Origin: CALJFL01 sp039964455
GTDB lineage: Bacteria > Pseudomonadota > Gammaproteobacteria > Pseudomonadales > Halieaceae
NCBI GenBank assembly: GCA_039964455.1
Contig: JBDVXK010000016.1
Coordinates: forward strand, 1 to 64,000
Direction of reading: 5' to 3'
Length of the DNA: 64,000 bases
Positions 44,580-51,731 of this stretch are shown piece by piece; position 1 is the stretch's first letter; the number at the start of each line of letters is the position of its first letter. The notes below the pieces were generated by a model, which saw nothing but the letters and a program-made list of their open reading frames with translations, did not search any database and had not been told where the DNA came from. Position numbers and translations under genes: made by a program.

Positions 44580-45475
44580 CGGGTCAGCCTCGCGCCAGAG
44601 GGATGATTTGAGCCGTGCACCTGGCTATGGCAATTCATACAGTTTTTACCCAGCACATTCTGGTTGGCGCTGCCGCCTGGCAGGCCCTCGGTGCCATAAG
44701 GCAGGCTGGGGTGAAATGCAGCGGCATGACACTGCTGGCACTGCGCCGGCCCACGGGCGGTGAGCAGGCGAGGGTGTACCGAGCCGTGTGGTCGGTGGCA
44801 CAGCGAGCAATCTTCTGCCGCGGGGGGGTGTTCCCACAGGAAGGGGCCGCGCTTTTCCTGGTGACAGCTAAAGCAGTTATCGTTCACTGAAACCTGATGC
44901 AAGTCGCTGCCGGTGCTGGCGCCATGCGGGTTGTGGCAATCGGTGCAGCTTGTCTTACCCTCGGCGATAGGGTGGCGAGAGGGTAATTGCGTCTCGGCGC
45001 GAACCCTGGTGTGACAGTCCATGCACATCTGCGTGGATTGCTCGCTGGCAAGCGCCGGGTCTGTTTGTTGGTGACTGTTGTGGCAGCTGTCGCACGCCAG
45101 GCCCTCGGCCTCGTGCGCGCTGCCGGCCCACAGTAGTTGTTTGCCACTGTCGTGACAGGATTGGCAACTCGCGTTGCGTGTTTCGGCACTGGATTGCCAG
45201 TGCGGGCCAAAGCTCACCGAGGGAGCGATCTCGGTTGGCGCCTGCTTGTGCTCTTCGCTGCTGCCGTGACAGGCAGTGCAGCTGTCATTGCCACCGCCAT
45301 TCAACTGGCTGTGCAAGGTGTTGAAAACCGCGTGAACTGCTACATCTGAGCTGCTGGTATGACAGCTCAGGCACTGCAGCTCGGCCGTGTGCATGTCTTC
45401 CTCGGCCATTGCTGTACTGCCCGCGAAGGCGAGCACGATGGTCAGCAGAAGACATCTATACCCCGTTGGTATCAC
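44576..45475 (-). CDS. DmsE/MtrA-family periplasmic decaheme c-type cytochrome
   Basis: 299 aa. A signal peptide ends near residue 24 (AGSTAMA). Ten CXXCH sites at residues 35, 66, 104, 128, 151, 177, 201, 223, 246 and 279 are spread evenly, as in MtrA, DmsE and PioA. The segment HKQAPTEIAPSVSFGPHW is shared with the upstream multiheme protein, so the two are paralogues. It would thread into the MtrB-like barrel and relay electrons to the surface decaheme. The start is GTG at 45475, only 4 nt after the preceding stop, with AAGGCG as a weak ribosome-binding site. It overlaps the barrel gene by 4 nt. Confidence 0.93.
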   Translation of the reverse strand: MIPTGYRCLLLTIVLAFAGSTAMAEEDMHTAELQCLSCHTSSSDVAVHAVFNTLHSQLNGGGNDSCTACHGSSEEHKQAPTEIAPSVSFGPHWQSSAETRNASCQSCHDSGKQLLWAGSAHEAEGLACDSCHNSHQQTDPALASEQSTQMCMDCHTRVRAETQLPSRHPIAEGKTSCTDCHNPHGASTGSDLHQVSVNDNCFSCHQEKRGPFLWEHPPAAEDCSLCHRPHGSVHPRLLTARGPAQCQQCHAAAFHPSLPYGTEGLPGGSANQNVLGKNCMNCHSQVHGSNHPSGARLTR

Positions 45476-45479
45476 GTGA

Positions 45480-47024
45480 TTATTGCGCCTTGAAGTCGGT
45501 TTCGTCGCCGCCCAGGCTGAGCGTCAATGGCAGTGATACCCAGTGCCCGCCACCCGGGTTGTCGGCGCCATGCAGTGCAATACCCAGCGTGTATTTGCCT
45601 TCTTCGGTAAACACTTTGGCGCCAGCGCCGGCCTGCAGTGTGCGGCGCAGTTCGACTTGCCAGCGGCCGTCCCTGAACGCGGCTATCCCGCGAACACGGT
45701 TATCGCTGTGCCAGTCTATGCCTGCCAGTATTGTGGCGGATCCAGCCTCGGGTGTTTGCCCCAGCGTCATGTTCCACAGTTCGGCGAACACCCCCTGATC
45801 AATCAGTGCGGTAAGTTCCTGCTCAGTTTTGGTAATTGGGGGTTTGCCAACACTGCGCTGCTGCGAGCGCGATGCCCACAGGTATTTCTCTACCTGCTGG
45901 CCACGGTCTCTACTCATCCCTGTCATATCGCTATGACAGGCAGCGAAACAGCTACCGCGTTGCACTGTTTCATCGGCCTGGTCGCCCCACATAATGGCGA
46001 CACCGGAGTCGTCTTCGGAACCGTACCAGGCCAGCACAACAACAAGCTCGTCTCCATCCAGCTTGAAGCCGACATCAATCTGGCGGCTGGCGGGAGTGAA
46101 CTCTCCCGCCAGCGACTCACCAAGTGAGACCTCGTCGCCGCGATGGCACTGCTGGCAGTTGGTGCCCTGTCGCAGGGGCTGGGCACCCGGGTGTTCACCA
46201 ATTAGCCAGTCGCTGTCGGATTGTCCCGGGTAGAACAGGGTAACCTGGCGGCTTTTTGCCGGTACTGGGATCAGTGGGGGCACACCCTTGGCTGAAACGT
46301 GGGCAACATCCTGATGGCAATCGAGGCAGGTTCTATCCTGCTTGACCATCACTTTGTGATAACTATTGGCTTTTTCAGTGACCTGCGTACTGGTCGACAT
46401 GGTGACCAGGTCGTGGCAGTTGCGACAGCCCTCTGACCGGTTGTCCAGCATGCTCGATAGCGCTGAGCGGTCATCGTGGGGGCTGTGGCAAGTTGTGCAT
46501 GCTGGATTGTCATCCAGCTTTTCGTGCAGGCCGTGAATGCCACCCTTCTGGTCTTTATGACAAACCGTACACACCTCCTGCTGTCCGGCGGCAGTAACAA
46601 TTTTGTCCTCGGTCACGTGGGTGTCATGGCAGGTGACGCAGGTGACGCCGTTCTCCATGTGCAGTGCGTCGCGCCAGTGCTTGGCCACATTTTCTTCATG
46701 ACAGCCAAGGCAGGATTCATCCTGGGCAGCCGCTGATGCTGTCCAGCGCGGGCCATAACTGACGGTTGGGGCTACCTGGGTGGGTGCTCTACTGTGTGGC
46801 TCACTATCGCCATGGCAGGCCTCGCAGCCCGCTTGATTCATCGGCGTGGCGGAATCCCGGCCGGTACCGTGGGCCCCCAGCAGCATGGGGTGAACCGGTG
46901 AATCGCTGCCAAAATCGTGGCAACTCAGGCAGGTGTCGCTATTACCAGCGGCCCCTTGTGCAGTAACCCCTGTCGAAAAACAGCCGACTACAACCAATAG
47001 CAACACGGCACGAATCGTTGCCAT
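45480..47024 (-). CDS. Chimeric multiheme cytochrome c with ethylbenzene-dehydrogenase-type heme domain
   Basis: 514 aa with a signal peptide (to about residue 22, GVTAQ). Nine CXXCH sites are at 32, 67, 105, 129, 152, 176, 200, 233 and 290, and a CX3CH (CFAACH) is at 359. Residues 28-185 resemble the DmsE-like partner (HSRAPTQVAPTVSYGPRW against HKQAPTEIAPSVSFGPHW). Residues 200-242 resemble the end of the NapC-like protein (CRNCHDL...SYHKVMVKQDRTCLDCHQDVAH). From about 260 on it looks like the EB_dh heme-binding domain (GEHPGAQPLRQG, DVGFKLDGDELVVVLAWYGSEDD, GHWVSLPLTL). It is likely an extra periplasmic relay between quinol dehydrogenase and decaheme. The exact role is unknown. Confidence 0.85.
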   Translation of the reverse strand: MATIRAVLLLVVVGCFSTGVTAQGAAGNSDTCLSCHDFGSDSPVHPMLLGAHGTGRDSATPMNQAGCEACHGDSEPHSRAPTQVAPTVSYGPRWTASAAAQDESCLGCHEENVAKHWRDALHMENGVTCVTCHDTHVTEDKIVTAAGQQEVCTVCHKDQKGGIHGLHEKLDDNPACTTCHSPHDDRSALSSMLDNRSEGCRNCHDLVTMSTSTQVTEKANSYHKVMVKQDRTCLDCHQDVAHVSAKGVPPLIPVPAKSRQVTLFYPGQSDSDWLIGEHPGAQPLRQGTNCQQCHRGDEVSLGESLAGEFTPASRQIDVGFKLDGDELVVVLAWYGSEDDSGVAIMWGDQADETVQRGSCFAACHSDMTGMSRDRGQQVEKYLWASRSQQRSVGKPPITKTEQELTALIDQGVFAELWNMTLGQTPEAGSATILAGIDWHSDNRVRGIAAFRDGRWQVELRRTLQAGAGAKVFTEEGKYTLGIALHGADNPGGGHWVSLPLTLSLGGDETDFKAQ

Positions 47025-47054
47025 GATTTCCCCCCCTTGTTGTTACCGCGCCTG

Positions 47055-47636
47055 CTAATAGTGCAGTGCTGCGGTACCTGAATTCTCTGGATGCGCTATG
47101 CCCGAATGGCAATCAATGCAGGTTTTGCCGTTGCTCAACATCGCCTGATGATATTCCTGTGCCTTGGCAGTCTGCGAGGCCAGTAACATCCGGTCGACCT
47201 GATGACAGTTGCGGCATTCCTGCGAGTCATTGGCTTTCAACCGTGCGATCTCGCGGGCTTTCATCTTGGGCGCATGAGCGCGATATTTCTCGGGTGTGTC
47301 GATGATGCCTATCATCGTTCCCCACACCTCTCTGGATGCTTCAATCTTGCGTATCATTTTGGGTACAAACTCTTTCGGCACGTGACAATCCGAACAGGTC
47401 GCGGCTATGCCCGCTTTATTGCTGAAGTGGGCGGTGCGCTGCACCTGGTCGAAAGGATTAATCTCCATTTCGTGGCAGCTTGTGCAGAACTCTTCGGTAT
47501 TGGTGGCATGCATGGTGGCATCAAAGGTCAGAACGCCCGCCACGCCAATTATGAGGCCAACTCCCAGCAGACTCAGCACAGAGCGGGTGGGTGAGGGTTT
47601 GAGCAGGCTTTTGAACCAGTTAACGATGCGTGACAC
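47055..47636 (-). CDS. NapC/NirT/CymA-type tetraheme quinol dehydrogenase
   Basis: 193 aa. One N-terminal membrane helix (about residues 19-38) is followed by four CXXCH sites at 51, 81, 141 and 173. The MHATNTEEFCTSCHEME start and CIDCHSGIAHP end are typical of NapC/NirT/CymA. These proteins oxidise quinol at the inner membrane and hand electrons to periplasmic cytochromes. It is the first gene of the electron-conduit operon, with 30 nt to the next gene. An FNR-type box with a plausible -10 element lies upstream. Confidence 0.94.
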   Translation of the reverse strand: MSRIVNWFKSLLKPSPTRSVLSLLGVGLIIGVAGVLTFDATMHATNTEEFCTSCHEMEINPFDQVQRTAHFSNKAGIAATCSDCHVPKEFVPKMIRKIEASREVWGTMIGIIDTPEKYRAHAPKMKAREIARLKANDSQECRNCHQVDRMLLASQTAKAQEYHQAMLSNGKTCIDCHSGIAHPENSGTAALHY

Positions 47637-47686
47637 AGCAGGGTAATCCTAAAACCACAGGGATATTGTTGATATTAAGTTAAGGT

Positions 47687-47692
47687 ACTAGA
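47687..47692 (-). promoter_or_regulatory. -10 element of the FNR-type promoter
   Basis: TCTAGT on the minus strand (4 of 6 matches to TATAAT). With a start near 47680 the FNR box centre is at about -41.5, the class II activator position. Confidence 0.45.
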
Positions 47693-47714
47693 TAAGTGAT
47701 AGCAAGCTCAAGAC

Positions 47715-47728
47715 TTGACGCGGATCAA
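47715..47728. promoter_or_regulatory. FNR/Anr box upstream of the multiheme operon
   Basis: TTGACGCGGATCAA matches the TTGAT-N4-ATCAA consensus with one mismatch and has a perfect TTGA-N6-TCAA core. It straddles the stop codon of the prenyltransferase gene and lies about 80-90 nt before the NapC-like start codon. Confidence 0.65.
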
Positions 47729-48717
47729 TAGATCAGGGTGTCGAGGATGACGCCCAATAAAAACAGGCTGGTGAACTGGCGCGTATGCCTGAATGCATGG
47801 GCTGAAAACCAGAGAGGCCAAATTTCGTCCAGATAGTGTTCAGGTTTGGATTCCGGCTTTGGTTGTTTAAAAACATCTAATAACGGCTTTAGCTTGGGCG
47901 CGTTGACCAGGACCAGCAGTAGCGTCCAGCTGTAGCTCCCCGCGGCGACCAGGCCTATGCACAACAGGTACTGTGCAAACAGCATGATTACCGTGGCCCC
48001 GCGCGCCGCCTTGTCTCCCAGAATCACCGGCAGTGTTCGGACCCCCTTGGCCAGATCATCGGGTGCTTTGTCGATGTGTTTACCAAACAGTACCGTGGTG
48101 GGTCCCAATGCAAACACCAGGCTTAACCAGGCCACGTCCCAGCTCCAGGTGCCGGTGATCACGTAGAACGTGCCACCCACCATCAACGGTCCCCACACCA
48201 GCAAAACAGCGGGCTCACCCATGCCGTAGTATTTCAATGGCCAGGTGTAAAACAGCACGAAAAACGCCCCGGCCAACATAAGGTTAAACGTCAGCCCGCT
48301 GCGCTCCCAGACCAGCCAGGCGCCCAGTGCCAGCGCGATGCCGCCTGTAAGCCCCAGATAGCGCCAGAACTGGCGCAGGTTGAGCAGTCCGTCCTCCAGC
48401 ACATGGACGCCATACTGATTGCGATAATAGTTGTCGCGATCAATGCCCCGGCGGGAATCAGTGAGATCATTGAGCAGGTTGTTGGTGGCGTGGGCAAACA
48501 TTAGGCCGAAGGTGGTCACCAGCCAGAGATCCCAGCGGAACATTCCCGCACGCCACGCCATTAATCCACCCAGGGCCGCCGCGGTAAATGTCATAAAGAG
48601 TACAGAAGCGCGGCAGGCTACCAGCCAGCGCGCGACGGGATCCAGTGCCTGCCATTGTTCGGCGTTGAGCTTTGGCATTCGATCCAGGGCGCGGCCCCAC
48701 ATTTTGATGTCAACCAT
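47725..48717 (-). CDS. UbiA-superfamily prenyltransferase (MenA-like)
   Basis: 330 aa with about eight to nine membrane helices. The two Asp-rich motifs are present: NDLTDSRRGIDRD near residue 83 and GKHIDKAPDDLAKGVRTLPV near 213. Both are typical of UbiA-superfamily enzymes that attach a polyprenyl chain to an aromatic or naphthoquinone ring. The second motif and length are closer to MenA than UbiA, but no other menaquinone gene is in the window. Alternatives are chlorophyll/heme-type prenyltransferases. It lies 88 nt upstream of the NapC-like quinol dehydrogenase gene on the same strand, suggesting but not proving a link to the quinone used there. Confidence 0.72.
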   Translation of the reverse strand: MVDIKMWGRALDRMPKLNAEQWQALDPVARWLVACRASVLFMTFTAAALGGLMAWRAGMFRWDLWLVTTFGLMFAHATNNLLNDLTDSRRGIDRDNYYRNQYGVHVLEDGLLNLRQFWRYLGLTGGIALALGAWLVWERSGLTFNLMLAGAFFVLFYTWPLKYYGMGEPAVLLVWGPLMVGGTFYVITGTWSWDVAWLSLVFALGPTTVLFGKHIDKAPDDLAKGVRTLPVILGDKAARGATVIMLFAQYLLCIGLVAAGSYSWTLLLVLVNAPKLKPLLDVFKQPKPESKPEHYLDEIWPLWFSAHAFRHTRQFTSLFLLGVILDTLIY

Positions 48718-48838
48718 CTAAGCTTTCGTGTCCTGTTGGTTCAGTGCCTTAGGCCGATTGGGCGCTAAGAGCGAGGATTTTGGCGGTCTGCTGATGGTAA
48801 GGTTAGCGAACCCTAAATACTACTGCCAGAGGCACTCC

Positions 48839-50278
48839 ATGAACGTTATTTCCAAGACCGCCACTGCAGTGCTGTTGTCTGTATTGACGCTTGCCAGTCA
48901 GGCCGCCGACCGCGACGAGGCACTCGCTTACCTGGATGGCGCTTCCGCTGCTTACGAGGAGCTGGCGATGACTATCTGGGACCATGCTGAGCTAGGCTAC
49001 CAGGAGCAGCTTAGTTCAGCCTTGCTGCAGGACACATTGGCTGCTGAAGGCTTCGCAGTTGAGTCTGGCGTAGCCGGTATTCCAACGGCATTTGTCGCCA
49101 GCTACGGCAGCGGTGAGCCGGTGATCGGCGTGTTGGCTGAATTCGATGCCTTGCCGGGGATTTCCCAGTCCAGTGCGCCGGAACGACAGCTGCTGGAAGA
49201 CAAGAACAGCGGCCATGCCTGCGGCCATCACCTGTTTGGCGCTGGCTCTACCGCAGCTGCCGTCGCGGTCAAGCGCTGGCTGGCCGCCAATAATCGAAGC
49301 GGCACCATTCGACTTTACGGGACACCAGCGGAGGAGGGTGGTTCCGGCAAAGTGTATATGGTGAGGGCCGGTTTGTTTGACGATGCCGATGCCGTTTTGG
49401 TCTGGCATCCAGCAGATCGCAATAGCGCCGACTACAGCGCCACGCTGGCCAACAAGTCTGCCAAGTTCCGTTTTCGCGGTGTCTCTTCCCACGCCGCTGT
49501 CGCACCGGAACGCGGCCGCTCGGCACTGGACGGAGTAGAGGCGATGAATTACATGGTCAACCTGCTGCGTGAGCATGTGCCCCAGGAGACCCGGCTGCAC
49601 TATGTGATCACCAGTGGTGGCTCGGCTCCGAATGTCGTGCCGGATTTCGCTGAGGTATTTTATTACGTGCGCCACCCCAATGCTGAATCACTAAAGGGAA
49701 TCTGGACACGGGTAATGGCAGCCGCCGAGGCAGCGGCGATGGGTACTGGCACGACACTTGAGGCTGAAGTCATTCACGGTAACCACAGCGTCTTACCCAA
49801 CAAGGCGCTCGCCACGGTTATGCACGGCAACCTGTCTTCGGTGGGCGGGGTAAACTACAGCGCCAGCGAAAGAGCTTACGCTGAAAAGATTACCAGCACG
49901 CTTGGCTTGGAGGAGGACCTGAGTGGGCTCGAGGCTGAAATACCACCGCTTAAATTCCACCAGTTGATGGGCTCAACAGATGTGGGTGACGTGAGCTGGC
50001 GAGTGCCGACCTCTGAAATGCGCGCGGCTACCTGGGTGCCAGGCACATCTCCGCATACCTGGCAGGCAATTGCTGCGGGTGGCACCTCTATAGGCGGCAA
50101 GGGCATGATGGTCGCCGCCAAGACGCTTACCCTGACTGCCATTGAACTGTTTGAGCAGCCGGCATTGTTGACCGCCGCCCGTGAGGAGTTCGAGCAGCGC
50201 CTGGGGCCAGACTTTCACTACGAGGCGCTGTTGGGCGATAGAGAGCCGCCGCTTGATTATCGCAAGGGTGTTGAGTAA
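48839..50278 (+). CDS. Secreted M20-family amidohydrolase (AbgB-like)
   Basis: 479 aa with an N-terminal signal peptide (to about residue 22, LASQA). An M20D metallopeptidase: the metal sites are GHACGHHLFGAGS near 123-135, PAEEGGSGK near 165, the WHPADRN segment, and HTW near the C-terminus. A dimerisation domain lies at about 205-320 (FRGVSSHAAVAPERGRSALD). It is closest in pattern to AbgB-type p-aminobenzoyl-glutamate or aminoacyl amidases; the substrate is unproven. The ATG at 48839 is preferred over 48728 since AGAGG lies 6 nt upstream and the signal peptide starts there. It is 26 nt before the SDR gene. Confidence 0.88.
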   Translation: MNVISKTATAVLLSVLTLASQAADRDEALAYLDGASAAYEELAMTIWDHAELGYQEQLSSALLQDTLAAEGFAVESGVAGIPTAFVASYGSGEPVIGVLAEFDALPGISQSSAPERQLLEDKNSGHACGHHLFGAGSTAAAVAVKRWLAANNRSGTIRLYGTPAEEGGSGKVYMVRAGLFDDADAVLVWHPADRNSADYSATLANKSAKFRFRGVSSHAAVAPERGRSALDGVEAMNYMVNLLREHVPQETRLHYVITSGGSAPNVVPDFAEVFYYVRHPNAESLKGIWTRVMAAAEAAAMGTGTTLEAEVIHGNHSVLPNKALATVMHGNLSSVGGVNYSASERAYAEKITSTLGLEEDLSGLEAEIPPLKFHQLMGSTDVGDVSWRVPTSEMRAATWVPGTSPHTWQAIAAGGTSIGGKGMMVAAKTLTLTAIELFEQPALLTAAREEFEQRLGPDFHYEALLGDREPPLDYRKGVE

Positions 50279-50304
50279 TCAGACAAACAATGGAGAAGTA
50301 ATAG

Positions 50305-51105
50305 ATGGCACTACTGGACAAATTTCGACTGGACGGCCAGGTGGCCCTGATCACGGGCGCCGGCAAGGGCATAGGAGCGGCTATTGCACGCGCATTCGCC
50401 GAGGCTGGCGCTGATGTTGTGTTGGGCGCCCGTACCGAAGCTGATCTGCAACAGGTGGCCGCCGATGTGGAAGCCTGCGGCCGACGAGCCTTGGTACAGG
50501 TCACGGATGTTCTTGAGTTCGACCAGTTGCAGCGTCTTGCCGATGTTGCCATGGCAGAGTTTGGCCGCATCGATATCCTGGTAAACAATGCCGGCGGCTT
50601 CCCGCCCAAGCCGGTAGCTAACACCACTGCCAAGGAATTTGAATCTGCCTTCCGGTTTAATGTGGCTACAGCATTTGAACTATCACGTATCTGCGCGCCG
50701 CTGATGGTTGAGTCGGGGGACAACAGCGCAATCCTGAACATTTCATCTATTGCAGGCCACAGGCCGGCACCTTGTTTCTCAGCCTATGGCACTGCTAAAG
50801 GCGCCTTGTCCTTTCTCACACTGGAACTGGCGCAGGAATTCGCTCCGCGTATACGGGTAAATGCGATCGCAGTGGGTTCTACCAAAACGGATGCGCTCAA
50901 TACAGTGTTAAATGATGAGATTGAGCAGACCATGGTAGACCTGACGCCCATGGCGCGCCTGGGTGAGGTCGAGGACATTGCGCTGGGTGCGCTGTACCTG
51001 TGCTCGCCGGCGGCAAGTTACGTGACCGGCGATATACTGCGCGTTAACGGCGGCATGGAACGCCTGAATATGGAGATGCCGAGAGCCTGGGGCGGTATGG
51101 GCTGA
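50305..51105 (+). CDS. Classical short-chain dehydrogenase/reductase
   Basis: 266 aa, typical SDR length. The cofactor motif TGAGKGIGAAIA lies near residue 18, followed by NNAGG near 97, the catalytic Ser in LNISSIAG and the Tyr-x3-Lys YGTAKGA near 161, and the C-terminal LRVNGGME. Gly and Arg at positions GARTE favour NADP(H). Patterns are near FabG and 7-alpha-hydroxysteroid dehydrogenase; the substrate is unknown. It sits 26 nt after the M20 gene and is followed by a hairpin. Confidence 0.9.
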   Translation: MALLDKFRLDGQVALITGAGKGIGAAIARAFAEAGADVVLGARTEADLQQVAADVEACGRRALVQVTDVLEFDQLQRLADVAMAEFGRIDILVNNAGGFPPKPVANTTAKEFESAFRFNVATAFELSRICAPLMVESGDNSAILNISSIAGHRPAPCFSAYGTAKGALSFLTLELAQEFAPRIRVNAIAVGSTKTDALNTVLNDEIEQTMVDLTPMARLGEVEDIALGALYLCSPAASYVTGDILRVNGGMERLNMEMPRAWGGMG

Positions 51106-51115
51106 ATCGCCCTGG

Positions 51116-51143
51116 CAAAAACCGCTTGGCCGGCCAGTTTTTG
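51116..51143 (+). terminator. Candidate terminator after the SDR gene
   Basis: AAAAAC and GTTTTT flank the palindrome TGGCCGGCCA. The stem has an internal bulge (CGCT), and T5 is part of the stem, so efficiency is uncertain. Confidence 0.5.
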
Positions 51144-51187
51144 GTTTATAGTCAGGTCACTAAATTTATCAGCGAGAGACACACGTT

Positions 51188-51706
51188 ATGGCAATTTCAA
51201 TCTACGACAGCATCATTCCTGCTTACCTGCAGATCCTTGAGGCTACCTCCGGCGTACTCAGTAAAGGAATGGCGCATTGCGAAGAGCAGGGGGTCGACCC
51301 GCAAGAACTTGTGGAGGCAAGTATTCATGCCGACATGTTGCCGCTGCGTTTCCAGATTATCTCAGTGATGCATCACTCGCTGGGTGCCCTGCGTGGCATG
51401 CAGGAAGGCGTGTTCACTCCACCGCCATCAATGCCAGACCTTGATTATGCGGGACTGCAGGATTTGCTGACTAACGCGAAAGCTGAGTTAGAAACCGAGC
51501 CAGTTGAGGCCGTCAATGCGCTGGAAGGCGGTTCTTTGCTATTTAAATTGCCCAGCATGGAAATGCCTTTCACTGTCGAAAACTATATTTCCTGCTTTTC
51601 ACTGCCTAACGTGTATTTTCACGCGACGACCGCCTATGACATTTTGCGTATGAAAGGTGTACCACTTGGCAAAATGGATTACCTCGGGCCTATGCGAGTT
51701 GGCTGA
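51188..51706 (+). CDS. DUF1993 family protein
   Basis: 172 aa, the standard length. Starts MAISIYDSIIPAYLQILEATSGVLSKGMAHC and contains LVEASIHADMLPLRFQIISVMHHS and YISCFSLPNVYFHATTAYDILR, all typical of DUF1993. The fold is DinB-like helical; a role has not been established. Poly-purine GCGAGAG lies before the ATG. It is in the same direction as the SDR and hydrolase genes but has its own space of 82 nt upstream. Confidence 0.88.
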   Translation: MAISIYDSIIPAYLQILEATSGVLSKGMAHCEEQGVDPQELVEASIHADMLPLRFQIISVMHHSLGALRGMQEGVFTPPPSMPDLDYAGLQDLLTNAKAELETEPVEAVNALEGGSLLFKLPSMEMPFTVENYISCFSLPNVYFHATTAYDILRMKGVPLGKMDYLGPMRVG

Positions 51707-51731
51707 TATTGCTGATCTACAGAGCCAGTAA

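Noticed and set aside
40019..47636. Nitrate, nitrite or TMAO reductase operon
   Set aside because: NapC-type and multiheme proteins could suggest it, but no molybdoenzyme or NrfA catalytic subunit (such as CX2CK) is present, while a barrel and surface decaheme are.
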